Assembly: GCA_028292405.1 (NCBI GenBank)
Contig: JAQGMJ010000030.1
Span: forward strand, 284,039-348,038
DNA: 64,000 bases
Source: Betaproteobacteria bacterium
GTDB lineage: Bacteria > Pseudomonadota > Gammaproteobacteria > Burkholderiales > JAEUOS01
Reading direction: 5' to 3'
Part shown: positions 1 through 8,777 of the stretch, piece after piece
Position numbering within the stretch: position 1 is the first letter of the stretch
Layout of the letters: each line of letters starts with the position of its first letter
Position numbers and translations under genes: made by a program
Notes under the pieces: model-generated
Told to the model about the DNA's origin: nothing
Database searches by the model: none
Seen by the model: only the letters and a program-made list of their open reading frames with translations

Positions 1-973
1 ACCAGACTTTGGAGCGCAGCGCGGTGATCCTGCCGCTCTCGTCGAAAGCCATTTCGGCTTCGAGAATGCCATCGCGGCCATGGGTATCGCTCAAGAAACT
101 TTCCAGCCGGCTGGCGCACCATTTCACCGGGCGCTTGACCGTTTTCGCCGCCAGCATCAGGGCCGGATATTCCGGATAGACCTGGGTTTTCATGCCGAAG
201 CCGCCGCCGACGTCATAGGTCAGCACGCGGATCTGCTCCGGCGCCACCTTGAACACCTGCTCGGCCAGGCCCTTTTTCATCACCCCCACCCCCTGGCTGC
301 AGACGGTCAGGGTGTGGTGGCTGCGCGCCTCGTCCCATACCGCCAGGGCCGCGCGCGGTTCCATGGTGCAGGGGGCAACGCGGGTGTCCAGCAGCTCGAC
401 GCGCTCGACATAGTGGGCGGCGGCAAAGGCGCGCTCGCAGGCGGCGGCGTCGCCGTCTTCCCAGTCATAGGAGACATTGCCTGGCGCGTGCGGGTAGATC
501 TGCGGCGCGCCGGGCGCGCGGGCGGCGGCCACTGTAGGCGCGGCGGGCAACTCCTCGAAATCGACCACCACCAGTTCGGCGGCGTCCTGGGCGGCGTCTT
601 CGGTCTCGGCCACCACCAGGGCCAGCGACTGGCCGACATGCACGATGCGCTCGCCCGGGAAGGCGGTGAACGGCACCGAGGCCATGGTGCTGCCGTTGCG
701 TCCCTTGGGCGCGGGCGCCGGGTGGACACCGCCCATGCCGGCTTCTTCAGCATCCTTCCCCGTCAGCACCGCCAGCACGCCGGGATGGTTCAGCGCGGCG
801 CTGGTATCGATGCCGCGCAAAATCGCATGGCCGACACTGGCGCGGACAAAGGCGCCATACACCTGGCCGGGCAGTGAAACGTCGTCGGTAAAGCGGCCGC
901 GGCCGGTGATCAGGGGGCGGTCTTCACTGCGCAGGGTTTCATGCGAACTGCCAAAACGCTGAAGGGACGACAT
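1..973 (-). CDS. Xanthine dehydrogenase-family molybdopterin-binding subunit, partial
   Basis: This is the amino-terminal 324 residues of a large molybdenum-hydroxylase subunit (xanthine dehydrogenase, aldehyde oxidase or CO dehydrogenase large chain); the rest lies beyond the left edge. From the ATG at 973 it reads through the conserved amino-terminal block GRGRFTDDVSLPGQVYGAFV, then the hammerhead domain with GQSLALVVAET, and reaches the cofactor-binding motif DVGGGFGMK, whose GGGFG sits near residues 256-260. Full-length members have about 770-800 residues. Such proteins oxidise aromatic or aldehyde substrates together with FAD and 2Fe-2S subunits; neither partner lies upstream of this start in the window, so they may be downstream or elsewhere. 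The substrate cannot be predicted from the visible part. Confidence 0.9.
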   Translation of the reverse strand, partial: MSSLQRFGSSHETLRSEDRPLITGRGRFTDDVSLPGQVYGAFVRASVGHAILRGIDTSAALNHPGVLAVLTGKDAEEAGMGGVHPAPAPKGRNGSTMASVPFTAFPGERIVHVGQSLALVVAETEDAAQDAAELVVVDFEELPAAPTVAAARAPGAPQIYPHAPGNVSYDWEDGDAAACERAFAAAHYVERVELLDTRVAPCTMEPRAALAVWDEARSHHTLTVCSQGVGVMKKGLAEQVFKVAPEQIRVLTYDVGGGFGMKTQVYPEYPALMLAAKTVKRPVKWCASRLESFLSDTHGRDGILEAEMAFDESGRITALRSKVW

Positions 974-1102
974 CGGGAATGCGGCTCCGCTGGAGTGGAA
1001 GATGGAAGACCCCGGAAAAAGCCAGGGAAAACCCGGCGCACCGGGACCCGGATTATTTCATGTCTGCGAAAAGCGGAAGTCCTTATCGGCGCCGTGCGGC
1101 GG

Positions 1103-1708
1103 TCAGGGTTTGGAAATCCACGGATTGCCCTTGATGTAAAAGCGCAGCAGGCGCCGCGCCCAATGGCGCGCGTAATCGACGCCGATGCGCGGGCGGCGGG
1201 CGATGGCAATGCGCGGCGGCTCGGGCAAGGCGGCGACGAACAGGTCATCGCTCAACAGGTCGTGGCCGTTCAGGCGCCGGTCGATACCCATCGCCTTGCA
1301 CAGCAGGCCCGGGCCCTGGGTGCGGCCTTCGATGCCCTCAAGCGGCTCCAGCGCCCGCAGCAACACGGCGGAAGCCGTGCCCTCGCTTTCCGTCACCATG
1401 TTCACGCAGTTATGGATGCCGTAGATCAGGTAGACGTAGGCATGGCCGGGCGGGCCGAACATCACCTTGGTGCGCTCGGTGAGCCCGCGCGCCGAGTGCG
1501 CGGCGAGGTCGTGCGGGCCCAGATAGGCCTCGACCTCGACGATTCGCCCAACCTGGCGTTTTCCGTCCCGCACGTGGACCAGCACCTTGCCCAGCAATTC
1601 CTCCGCGACCACGATTGCCGGGCGGTCGTAGAACGACCTGGGCAGCGGTCCCAGTCGGGCTGGTGCCGAAATGGCCGGCTGGCTATTTTTGATTGCCAGG
1701 GTTTTCAA
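1103..1708 (-). CDS. DNA-3-methyladenine glycosylase, MPG/AAG family
   Basis: This 201-residue protein belongs to the AAG/MPG family, which flips out and excises alkylated purines such as 3-methyladenine and hypoxanthine in base-excision repair. The signature RIVEVEAYLGPHDLAAHS is present and Glu60 matches the catalytic glutamate (Glu125 of the human enzyme). The later block FGPPGHAYVYLIYGIHNC and the segment RTQGPGLLCKAMGID are also typical. Length fits the family. No in-frame ATG precedes these motifs; the reading frame opens with TTG at 1708, preceded by AAAGAG, so the start is less certain than the identity. Upstream lies an AT-rich stretch (about 1709-1760) with a TATAAA box that could be its promoter. 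Confidence 0.93.
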   Translation of the reverse strand: MKTLAIKNSQPAISAPARLGPLPRSFYDRPAIVVAEELLGKVLVHVRDGKRQVGRIVEVEAYLGPHDLAAHSARGLTERTKVMFGPPGHAYVYLIYGIHNCVNMVTESEGTASAVLLRALEPLEGIEGRTQGPGLLCKAMGIDRRLNGHDLLSDDLFVAALPEPPRIAIARRPRIGVDYARHWARRLLRFYIKGNPWISKP

Positions 1709-1887
1709 ATTACTCTTTATTAATCATATGAATGATACGTTTTATTAAGGTACTTTATAGCATCGATGTCGCCTTGGCCGGCGACGATTTCACGCCGGAT
1801 TACGATTATGCGCAGCCCAGATTGGCCCCGGCAAGCACGACTGAAGCATTTGGCGCCATGAGTTAACATGTGCTGATGGACCTACCC

Positions 1888-1938
1888 GTGCCTCCGCTTG
1901 TACCTGTGGGTGCCTCCATTTAGCCGGTACGTACGTAA
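1888..1938 (+). promoter_or_regulatory. Direct repeats and GTACGTAC palindrome upstream of a two-component operon
   Basis: Two copies of GTGCCTCC lie at 1888-1895 and 1910-1917, spaced 22 bp, about two helical turns, on the same face of the DNA. They are followed by the 8-bp palindrome GTACGTAC near 1929. The kinase ATG at 1967 is only 30-80 bp away. Response regulators commonly bind direct repeats with this spacing, so an autoregulatory operator for the FixJ-type regulator is possible. This is inference from pattern and position only; no promoter hexamers are convincing here. Confidence 0.3.
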
Positions 1939-1966
1939 ATCGCTAAATGCCTTAACATTTGAGCAG

Positions 1967-3580
1967 ATGAAAAAAGCGCTGCACTTCTCCCCTTTGGCCT
2001 GGTTTCCGCCGCTGCTGCTGGGCTGGCGGGACGTTGCCTTTGTGGCGGCGTATGTGCTGCTGGACTGGCTCAGTTTCGTTCACCCCCTGTACGGCCTGAA
2101 CATCACGCCCTGGAACCCGGCGCCGGCGCTGGGCCTGATCTACTGGCTGCGCCACGGCAAGCGCGCCGCCCTGCCCTGGTTCATTTCCCTGTTGATCGGC
2201 GAAGCCCTGGTGCGCGGCTGGCCGGTGGACATCGCGCTCACCGTAACGCTGTCGTTCTGCCTGACCCTGGGCTACGGGCTGATCGGCGAGTTGCTGCACC
2301 GCCGCTTTGTCGACGGCAAGGCGCCAAACAACCGGCCCCAGCTGTTTGCCTGGCTGGTGATCGTGGCTCTCGGCACCCTGCTCAACGCCGTGGTCTATGT
2401 CTCGCAGCTATTCTTCACCGGCTCGATGCCGCACGACGCCTGGATGGAGGCGGTGGTGCGTTTCTGGATCGGCGACTGTGTCGGCATCGTCGTCACCATG
2501 CCGATCCTCTGGATGCTGGCCGAGCCGCGCGGCCGCGGCATCCTGCGCCGCCTGCTGCTGACATGGGAGACCCTGGGCTACATCGCGCTGGGCGTGGCGA
2601 TGCTCTGGGCCACCTTCGGCTTCGGCATGGGCGCGGGCTTCCAGCAGTTCTACTTCCTGTTCCTGCCGATTGTCTGGGCCGCCGCGCGCCAGGGGCTGGC
2701 GGGCGCCGCCCTGGTCGCTTCCGCCCTGCAACTGGGTGTGATCATCGTGGTGCAGTGGCTCAACGTGGTGACGGTGGAGGTATACGAGTTGCAGATGCTC
2801 GGCGCCGTGCTGGCGCTGGTTGGCTTTTTCATCGGCGTGGTGGTCGACGAGCAGCGCCAGGCGGTGGAAGACCTGAAACACACCCTGCGCCTGGCCGCCG
2901 CCGGTGAAATGGCCTCCGCCCTGGCCCATGAGCTGAACCAGCCGATGACGGCGCTCACCGCCTATGGCGAAGTCTGCGAACACCTGCTCTCGCGCGGCGA
3001 GACCGGCGACAATTTGAAGGACGCGATCCGCCGCATGGTGGCCGAATCGGCCCGCGCCGCCGACGTGGTGCGCCGACTGCGTGACTTTTTCCGCACCGGC
3101 GCCACCCGCCTGGAGTCCCTCGAAGTCTCCGCCCTGCTCTCGGTGGCCACCGCACCATTCCTGCTGCGCGCCCGCGAGCAAGGGGTGGACCTGAAAATCG
3201 AACCCGCGCCGGAGGCGGTGGTGTTCATCGACCGCCTGCAGGTCGAGGTGGTGCTGCGCAACCTGCTGTCGAACGCCTTCGAGGCCGTCGCCAGCCGGGC
3301 GCCCGGAACGCGCAGTGTCACCCTGTCGACCACGCCCGAGACCGGCGGCCATATCCGCCTGTCGGTGGAAGACAGCGGCCCCGGCATTTCGCCGGCCGCC
3401 GCCGGCCACGTGTTCGAACCCTTCGTTTCCACCAAGTCCAGCGGCCTGGGCCTGGGCCTTGTCATCAGTCGTGCGATCATAGAGGCTCACGGCGGCAGCC
3501 TGTGGGCGGAAATCGGCGGCCGTGGCATATTCAGATTCACCTTACCCATGCAGGAGAAGAAACACGATGCAGTCACGTGA
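1967..3580 (+). CDS. MASE1-domain sensor histidine kinase
   Basis: This is an inner-membrane sensor kinase of 537 residues from the ATG at 1967; an in-frame TTG at 1898 would add 23 residues but has no better ribosome-binding site. The first 310 residues are a MASE1-type multi-helix sensor (start of the domain SPLAWFPPLLLGWRD, later NPAPALGLIYWL). The H-box EMASALAHELNQPMTAL carries the phospho-accepting His321. An N-box (VVLRNLLSNAFEAV) and G-boxes (VEDSGPGIS, GLGLGLVISRAIIEAHGG) form the ATPase. The HELNQP type of H-box is that of FixL-like kinases, which fits the FixJ-type regulator encoded next. The two genes overlap by 14 bp and are surely co-transcribed. The signal sensed is unknown. 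Confidence 0.92.
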   Translation: MKKALHFSPLAWFPPLLLGWRDVAFVAAYVLLDWLSFVHPLYGLNITPWNPAPALGLIYWLRHGKRAALPWFISLLIGEALVRGWPVDIALTVTLSFCLTLGYGLIGELLHRRFVDGKAPNNRPQLFAWLVIVALGTLLNAVVYVSQLFFTGSMPHDAWMEAVVRFWIGDCVGIVVTMPILWMLAEPRGRGILRRLLLTWETLGYIALGVAMLWATFGFGMGAGFQQFYFLFLPIVWAAARQGLAGAALVASALQLGVIIVVQWLNVVTVEVYELQMLGAVLALVGFFIGVVVDEQRQAVEDLKHTLRLAAAGEMASALAHELNQPMTALTAYGEVCEHLLSRGETGDNLKDAIRRMVAESARAADVVRRLRDFFRTGATRLESLEVSALLSVATAPFLLRAREQGVDLKIEPAPEAVVFIDRLQVEVVLRNLLSNAFEAVASRAPGTRSVTLSTTPETGGHIRLSVEDSGPGISPAAAGHVFEPFVSTKSSGLGLGLVISRAIIEAHGGSLWAEIGGRGIFRFTLPMQEKKHDAVT

Positions 3581-4229
3581 GCTGACCGTCTATTTGATCG
3601 ATGATGACCCCTCGGTGCGCGACGCGCTGGGGCTGCTGCTGGGCGTGCGCGGCTACCGCACCGCGGTGTTCGCCGGCGGCGAGGATTTCGTCAAGGCCTG
3701 GCAGCCCGAGTGGGCCGGCTGCGTGCTGATCGACATCCGCATGCCGGGCATGGACGGGCTGGAACTGCAGCAAAAGCTGACCGACATGAACTGCCACCTG
3801 CCGGTGATCGTCATCACCGGCCACGGCAATGTCGAATCCGCGCGCCAGGCCTTCAAGGCGCGCGCGGTGGACTTCCTGGAAAAGCCGCTGGACCACGCGC
3901 GCCTGATCAGCGCCATCGACGAAGCGCTGAAGCGCGAATCGAGCGTGCGCGAAGACATCCAGCGCCGCGAGGCCGCCACCGTCCTGCTGCAAAACCTCAC
4001 TGCCCGCGAGCGCGAGGTGATGGAACTGGTGGTCGCCGGCAGCCACAACCGCGAAATTGCCCAGGCCCTGGGAATCAGCGTGCGCACCGTCGAAGTCCAC
4101 AAGTCGCGCCTGATGACCAAGCTCGGGGTGGACAACGTCGCCGACATGGTGCGCCTGTCGATGGCGCATCAGCCGGCGCCGATGATGCAGGAAGTCGCCA
4201 CCACGCTGGCCGCCAGCCCGGCGCTCTAA
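3567..4229 (+). CDS. FixJ/NarL-type response regulator
   Basis: This 220-residue cytoplasmic regulator is the partner of the MASE1 kinase. The ATG at 3567 is chosen over longer options because CAGGAGAAG lies 7-8 bases upstream, inside the end of the kinase gene. The receiver domain (residues 1-125) has the acidic pair in LIDDDPSVRDA, phospho-acceptor Asp56 in IDIRMPGMDG, Thr in VIVITGHG and Lys in FLEKPLD. The LuxR-type helix-turn-helix follows, with TAREREVMELVVAG and ALGISVRTVEVHKSRLMTKL. This layout is that of FixJ. Targets are unknown; repeats upstream of the kinase are candidates for autoregulation. Confidence in the family is high. Confidence 0.94.
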   Translation: MQSRELTVYLIDDDPSVRDALGLLLGVRGYRTAVFAGGEDFVKAWQPEWAGCVLIDIRMPGMDGLELQQKLTDMNCHLPVIVITGHGNVESARQAFKARAVDFLEKPLDHARLISAIDEALKRESSVREDIQRREAATVLLQNLTAREREVMELVVAGSHNREIAQALGISVRTVEVHKSRLMTKLGVDNVADMVRLSMAHQPAPMMQEVATTLAASPAL

Positions 4230-4285
4230 GCCGGCGCCCGGCAACTCACGCTCCGGCGGCCTGGCCGCCGGTCTATGAAATCCTC

Positions 4286-5173
4286 ATGCTGAAAAGCCAC
4301 GGCCGCTACCCTTACAGCCCGATCAACGCCCGGCCGGACTTCTCCTGGCCAGGCGGTAAACGCCTGGCGGTGTACGCCGCCATCAACGTGGAGGTGTTTC
4401 CCTATGGCGAGGGGATGGGGCCGGAACTCAATCCGAAGCAGCCGGAACCCGACATTCCCAACTTTACCTGGCGCGACTGGGGCAACCGGGTCGGCATCTG
4501 GCGCTTGCTGGAGTTGTTCGACGAGTTCAAGCTGCCGGCGGCGGCGCTGATGAATTCCGAGGTCTACGAGCATTGCCCGCAGATCGCCGACGCCCTGCGC
4601 GCGCGCGGCGACGAGCTCATCGGCCATGGCCGGACCAACGCGGAACGCCAGGCCGGCATGAGCGAGGCGCAGGAGAAGGCGCTGATCGAGCAGGTGCGCG
4701 ATGTCTTCGTAAAGCAGGAAGGCCGCGCGCCCGCCGGCTGGATGGGCCCCTGGGTCAACGAGACCTGGGTCACGCCCGACCTGCTGGCCGAGGCCGGCTA
4801 CAGCTATGTGATGGACTGGGCGCACGACGACCAGCCGGTGTGGCTGGCGACGCGCTCGGGAAAAAAGCTGCTGGCGATTCCCTATGCGCGCCCGACCAAC
4901 GACTTGCCCGTCATGCATGGCGGCAAGACGCCGCCCGCGCTATGGGCCGACATGATGATCGACCAGTTCGACGAAATGCTGCGCCTGTCGGAAAAGCGGC
5001 CGCTGATCTACAATTTTTCGCTGCACCCGTTTCTCAGCGGGCATCCCTTCCGCATGGTGCACCTGCGGCGCGTGGTGGCGCACATTGCAGCGCGCATGGA
5101 AAAGGTGTGGTGGACCACACCGGGGGCGATTGCCGCGCATTGCGCGCAGCTGCCGCCCGAGGTGATTGCGTAA
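4286..5173 (+). CDS. Polysaccharide deacetylase-family (NodB/PuuE-like) protein
   Basis: The ATG at 4286 gives 295 residues. The protein resembles the PuuE/HpPgdA subgroup of polysaccharide deacetylases rather than classic NodB enzymes: the opening strand reads RLAVYAAINVEVFPYGEG instead of TFDDG, followed by PNFTWRDWGNRVGIWRLLEL, HGRTNAERQAGMS, GWMGPWVNETWVTPDLLAE and the family-typical SLHPFLSGHPFR. Members hydrolyse amide bonds in small cyclic or sugar substrates (allantoinase PuuE is one), so the substrate here is open. It follows the response regulator by 56 bp on the same strand and converges on the flavoprotein gene, stop to stop within 6 bp. No signal peptide is visible, so the enzyme is probably cytoplasmic. 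Confidence 0.8.
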   Translation: MLKSHGRYPYSPINARPDFSWPGGKRLAVYAAINVEVFPYGEGMGPELNPKQPEPDIPNFTWRDWGNRVGIWRLLELFDEFKLPAAALMNSEVYEHCPQIADALRARGDELIGHGRTNAERQAGMSEAQEKALIEQVRDVFVKQEGRAPAGWMGPWVNETWVTPDLLAEAGYSYVMDWAHDDQPVWLATRSGKKLLAIPYARPTNDLPVMHGGKTPPALWADMMIDQFDEMLRLSEKRPLIYNFSLHPFLSGHPFRMVHLRRVVAHIAARMEKVWWTTPGAIAAHCAQLPPEVIA

Positions 5174-5178
5174 CCCGT

Positions 5179-6657
5179 TTACGCGGCGGCGCGCAGTTTC
5201 TTCGCCACTTCGCCGCGGTCCAGTTCGTCGTGGCGGGTGCCGGCGAAGCGCTCGTAATAGGATTGGCGGGCATCGAGGAACAACTGGCGCGTAACCCCGG
5301 CGACGATGCGCGGTGCGGTGTATTTCATGTTGCTGTTGGAGGCGGCTGACGGCCCCATCGACAGCGTGGCGCCGCGGGTGATGGTGAAAACCCGTTGCGC
5401 CCAGGGCGCGGCGCCCGGCGTTTTTTCCTGCAGATCGCAATAGCGGCCGAGATAGGGAAAGCCGGCCAGCCGGTCGTCGGCCAGTTCGGCCGGCGGCGAG
5501 TAGCGGTCGCCCCACAGCGCCATCCCGGGCAGCAGGCCGGCGAATTCGGGACGCACGCGCAAGTCGACCGAGATGCCGGTAGCGGCGATGATGAAGTCGA
5601 ACTTCATCACCCCTTGCGGAGTTTGCACATCAACCCGGCCATCGGCCCTGGCGCCGACCTTTTGCCAGGGCGTGGACGGGTGCAGGTGAAATCCGGCCAG
5701 GCTGGTGGCGCGGCGAAAGGTCGGCTCCGGCGGCGGCTGGCTGATGTCGTAGAGCCGGTGCATATAGGCCCAGCGCTCGGCGTCCGACAGCTCGGGATAG
5801 TGGGCGAGAAATCCGGAAAACTCCATCCAGCGCCGCGGGTTTTGCGTCGGCATCTGCTCGCGGCGAAAGCACAGGTGGGCTTCCGCGGCGCCCTGCTCCA
5901 GCGCGGTGGCGGCGTTGTCGAAAGCGGAGGCGCCGGCGCCGAGCAGGCCGATCACCTTGCCTTTGAGGCGGTCGAAATCGATGGGGTCGTTGGTGTGCGC
6001 GTAAAGATGCGCGGGCAAGGCTTCGCGGATGAAGGCCGGCACGATGCGCGCGCCGCTGCCCTCCGCCCCGGAGCAGAACACCACCGTGCGGGCGTGCACG
6101 GTCTGGCGCTTGCCCTGGTGCAGCATGGTCAGCTTGAACAGCTTCGGCGACAGCGGCTCGACGGCGATCACCTCGGTGTCGTTTTGCACCGGCAGCTCCA
6201 GCAGCTTGCGGTACCAGCGCAAAAAGCCCATCCACACCGGGCGCGGAATGCGCGTGAGCTTGTCCCAGCCGGCGCGGCCGTGCTGGGCCTCGTACCAGGC
6301 GCGGAAGGTCAGGCTGCCGACGCCGAGGTCCGGGCCGGTCAGCTCTTTCGGCGTGCGCAGCATGTCCATGCGCGCGAAGCTCATCCACGGACCCTCGAAG
6401 CCTTCCGGGCCACGGTCGTAGACCATGACATTGGGCACGTGCTCGCGCTTCAGGCCGAAGGCCAGGGCGACGCCGAATTGCCCGCCGCCGATCAGCGCGC
6501 AATCCAGCACCGTGCCTTCGACGTCGGCGGCCAGGGGCTCGACCCATGATTTGGCGGGGTAGTCCAGGCACAGCAGGTCCTGCCGGATGCGCGCTTCCAG
6601 CGCCGGCAGGCCCTCGGCATCCGCCGGTGACGATGGAGAAATGGAGGCTTCACTCAT
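5179..6657 (-). CDS. FAD/NAD(P)-dependent monooxygenase-like protein, copy 2
   Basis: This 492-residue flavoprotein belongs to the broad FMO/SidA-like FAD/NAD(P)-binding family. The FAD-binding turn is ALIGGGQFGVAL near residue 55 and the NADP-binding turn is IGLLGAGASAFD. Between them the usual FMO/BVMO fingerprint (FxGxxxHxxxW) is replaced by YAHTNDPIDF. Late blocks IIAATGISVDL and GFPYLGRYCDL match its neighbour upstream, so the two are tandem paralogues 9 bp apart. It is the last gene of the seven-gene minus-strand operon. No strong Shine-Dalgarno precedes the ATG at 6657, which suggests translational coupling. Substrate unknown; N- or C-hydroxylation or Baeyer-Villiger-like oxidation are possible. 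Confidence 0.82.
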   Translation of the reverse strand: MSEASISPSSPADAEGLPALEARIRQDLLCLDYPAKSWVEPLAADVEGTVLDCALIGGGQFGVALAFGLKREHVPNVMVYDRGPEGFEGPWMSFARMDMLRTPKELTGPDLGVGSLTFRAWYEAQHGRAGWDKLTRIPRPVWMGFLRWYRKLLELPVQNDTEVIAVEPLSPKLFKLTMLHQGKRQTVHARTVVFCSGAEGSGARIVPAFIREALPAHLYAHTNDPIDFDRLKGKVIGLLGAGASAFDNAATALEQGAAEAHLCFRREQMPTQNPRRWMEFSGFLAHYPELSDAERWAYMHRLYDISQPPPEPTFRRATSLAGFHLHPSTPWQKVGARADGRVDVQTPQGVMKFDFIIAATGISVDLRVRPEFAGLLPGMALWGDRYSPPAELADDRLAGFPYLGRYCDLQEKTPGAAPWAQRVFTITRGATLSMGPSAASNSNMKYTAPRIVAGVTRQLFLDARQSYYERFAGTRHDELDRGEVAKKLRAAA

Positions 6658-6666
6658 GATGGAATT

Positions 6667-8133
6667 CTATGCGCTTTGTTCGACCGGATTCGGCGGCTGC
6701 CGCAGCGTGAGTTCGGTTTCGGTGTAGGCGTGAAAGCCCGGCATGATGCTGCCGAGTTGTTCGGAGAGCAGGCGGCTGGTGATGCCGCGCACCATGCGCG
6801 GTATCGAATGCTTGTGCGCCGATACAGAGGTCGAATGCGACCCCATGCTGACGTAGCCGCAGAAATTATAGGTATAGATGCGCGAGATCCAGGCCTCGCA
6901 ATCGGCGCTTTTCGCCTTCAATTCATAGTGCGGGCCGAGGAAAGGGTATTGCCCCAGCACCGGGTGTTCCAGTTCCGGCGGCGGCGTATAGGCCTCGGCC
7001 CAGGTGAGCGCGCGGCGTGCGACGTTGGCCAGTTCAGGCCGTGCGGTGAGGTCGATGCCGATGCCGGTGGCGCAGATGATGTAGTCGAACTCGAAGCTCT
7101 CGGCCGGCGTGCGTACGTGGACCACGCCGCTGCCGCCCTTCTCCTCGTAGCGCACTTCATCCCAGGGCGCGGCGGCATGCACCCGGCAATTGCTGAAGGC
7201 GGTGGCGGTGTCGTACGAAAGTTGCGTCGGTGGCTGGTCGCGGCTGTCGAAAAAATGAGCGACCTCCCAGCGCAAGGCCGGCGGTAGCTCCGCGAAATGC
7301 TTGAGCAGGCCGGCGTATTCGAGTTGACGATGCGGGTTGATTTGCGGGATGTCGCGACGACGGTAGCAAATGTCCACCGACTTCGCGCCTGAGCGTAACA
7401 CCGCGCCGGCGGTATCGAAGGCGGAGGCGCCATGACCGAGAATGCCGATGCGCTTGCCCGCCAGCGCGACCAGGTCGATCGGCACGTTGGAATGACTGCA
7501 GGCCGAGGCCGGCACGGCATCGGCAATGTGCTGCGGAATACGCCAGGTGCCGCAGCCCTCGAAGCCGGTGGCCAGAACTACCTGGCGGGCGAACACGGTC
7601 TCTTTGCCGGCGGCGGAGGCGAGCGGCACGGCGATCAGCCCGTCGCCCACCGGTTCCAGCGCGCCCACAGTGGTTTCATTGCGGATCGGCAGATCGACCA
7701 CCTGCCGGAACCAGCGCAAATAGTCCATCCAGTCGGTACGCGGCACGCGTTCGATTTTCAGCCAGGCTTCGGCGCCGTAGCGCGCCTCGAACCAGGCGAA
7801 CGCGGAAAGTGCAGGAATGCCGCCTTCCAGGCCGACGGAAAATTTCGGCGTGCGCAGGGTCTGCATGCGCGCGTAGGTCTCCCACGGCCCTTCCCAGCCG
7901 GCCGGGCTCTGGTCGATCAGCACCACATTGGTCACGCCGTCCCGTTTCAGTGCGAGGCCGGTGGCCAGCCCCGACTGGCCGGCGCCGACGATCAGCACGT
8001 CGTAAACCGGTTTCAGCGGCGTCTCGGGCGGCCGCACCCAGCCGCGGCTGGGATAGGCCATCAAGGCCAGTTCGGCGCGGGCGCGTTCGCTTAAAGCCTG
8101 CAGGCGGGCGGGAGCATCGGAAAGGGGCAGCAT
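6667..8133 (-). CDS. FAD/NAD(P)-dependent monooxygenase-like protein, copy 1
   Basis: This is the 488-residue paralogue of the following flavoprotein gene. It carries the FAD turn LIVGAGQSGLATGLALK near residue 48, the conserved WETYARMQTLRTPKF, the NADP turn IGILGHGASAFDTAG and the late block IICATGIGIDL. As in its partner, the BVMO fingerprint is missing and the equivalent segment reads CSHSNVPIDL, so a His within (S/T-like)H(S/T)N-x-PID is shared by the pair. Members of this family hydroxylate or oxygenate small organic molecules using NADPH and O2. The gene follows the second cupin by 84 bp. Being beside two lactonase-like SMP-30 genes, an oxidation-then-hydrolysis route is plausible but not shown. 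Confidence 0.84.
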   Translation of the reverse strand: MLPLSDAPARLQALSERARAELALMAYPSRGWVRPPETPLKPVYDVLIVGAGQSGLATGLALKRDGVTNVVLIDQSPAGWEGPWETYARMQTLRTPKFSVGLEGGIPALSAFAWFEARYGAEAWLKIERVPRTDWMDYLRWFRQVVDLPIRNETTVGALEPVGDGLIAVPLASAAGKETVFARQVVLATGFEGCGTWRIPQHIADAVPASACSHSNVPIDLVALAGKRIGILGHGASAFDTAGAVLRSGAKSVDICYRRRDIPQINPHRQLEYAGLLKHFAELPPALRWEVAHFFDSRDQPPTQLSYDTATAFSNCRVHAAAPWDEVRYEEKGGSGVVHVRTPAESFEFDYIICATGIGIDLTARPELANVARRALTWAEAYTPPPELEHPVLGQYPFLGPHYELKAKSADCEAWISRIYTYNFCGYVSMGSHSTSVSAHKHSIPRMVRGITSRLLSEQLGSIMPGFHAYTETELTLRQPPNPVEQSA

Positions 8134-8217
8134 GGCGGGAAAACCCTACAACAAATGACTTTCCTGACCATGCACACACTGTGCCACCGCCCACGCTGGG
8201 CCGCGCAACGGGACGCT

Positions 8218-8766
8218 CTAGTAAAACGCGTCGTGTGAGGAAAAGGCGATGCGGCAAGCCCCGCTTGAACGATTGCTCCAGGCATGGTTGGTGCCACGCT
8301 GCACCACCGTGTCGCCGGCCTGCAGATGCACTTCTTCCGTATCCAGCACCAGCGTGATTTCGCCTTCCAGCACCAGGCAAAAGTCCAGGGTGCGGGTCTT
8401 TTGCATGTAGGGATGCGGTGCGTCGCTGCCGTAGGTCGAGGCAGCCGGCGAGCCCATCGCGGCGAAATAGGCCGCTACCTCGGCCTCCCCGACCTTGCCG
8501 TAAGACGCGTCCGGCGGAAAGGTGACGATGCGGCATACCGAGCCGCCCATGGGGGGTTCCAGCGTATGCGGCAGGTCCAGGGTTTCGCGTATGCCTTTCA
8601 TCGGCGGTGGCGCGCCGTCTGCCACCCAGATGCGGGTGGAGGCAAAACCCGGCCGCGCCGGGTCGAGGCGTACGTCGGGCGAAGGCGCATCGGCCAGGGC
8701 GCGCGACTTGCCGTCCTCGCCATCGAAGCACACCAGGCGGCGCACCGGCTTGATTTCGTGTTTCAT
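8218..8766 (-). CDS. Cupin-domain protein, copy 2
   Basis: The ATG at 8766 gives 182 residues and a single C-terminal cupin barrel. Cupin motif 2 is good: LQAGDTVVQRGTNHAWSN keeps the PGD-like turn and the metal-type His. Motif 1 is degenerate, reading MQKTRTLDFCLVLEG, with no histidine in the first positions and Asp where Glu is usual. The protein is homologous to the preceding gene product (KPVRRLV versus KPIRRVV at the start, LEG near the barrel entry), 11 bp upstream. With only one clear metal ligand it may be a binding or allosteric partner rather than an independent enzyme. Function unknown. Confidence 0.82.
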   Translation of the reverse strand: MKHEIKPVRRLVCFDGEDGKSRALADAPSPDVRLDPARPGFASTRIWVADGAPPPMKGIRETLDLPHTLEPPMGGSVCRIVTFPPDASYGKVGEAEVAAYFAAMGSPAASTYGSDAPHPYMQKTRTLDFCLVLEGEITLVLDTEEVHLQAGDTVVQRGTNHAWSNRSSGACRIAFSSHDAFY

Positions 8767-8777
8767 TGTTTGCCGCC

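Noticed and set aside
80..877. A 265-codon plus-strand ORF at the left end
   Set aside because: The opposite strand encodes a clear molybdopterin hydroxylase with the GGGFG motif.
3710..4285. A longer polysaccharide deacetylase reading frame
   Set aside because: It overlaps the response regulator in another frame and has an unrelated Arg-rich sequence.
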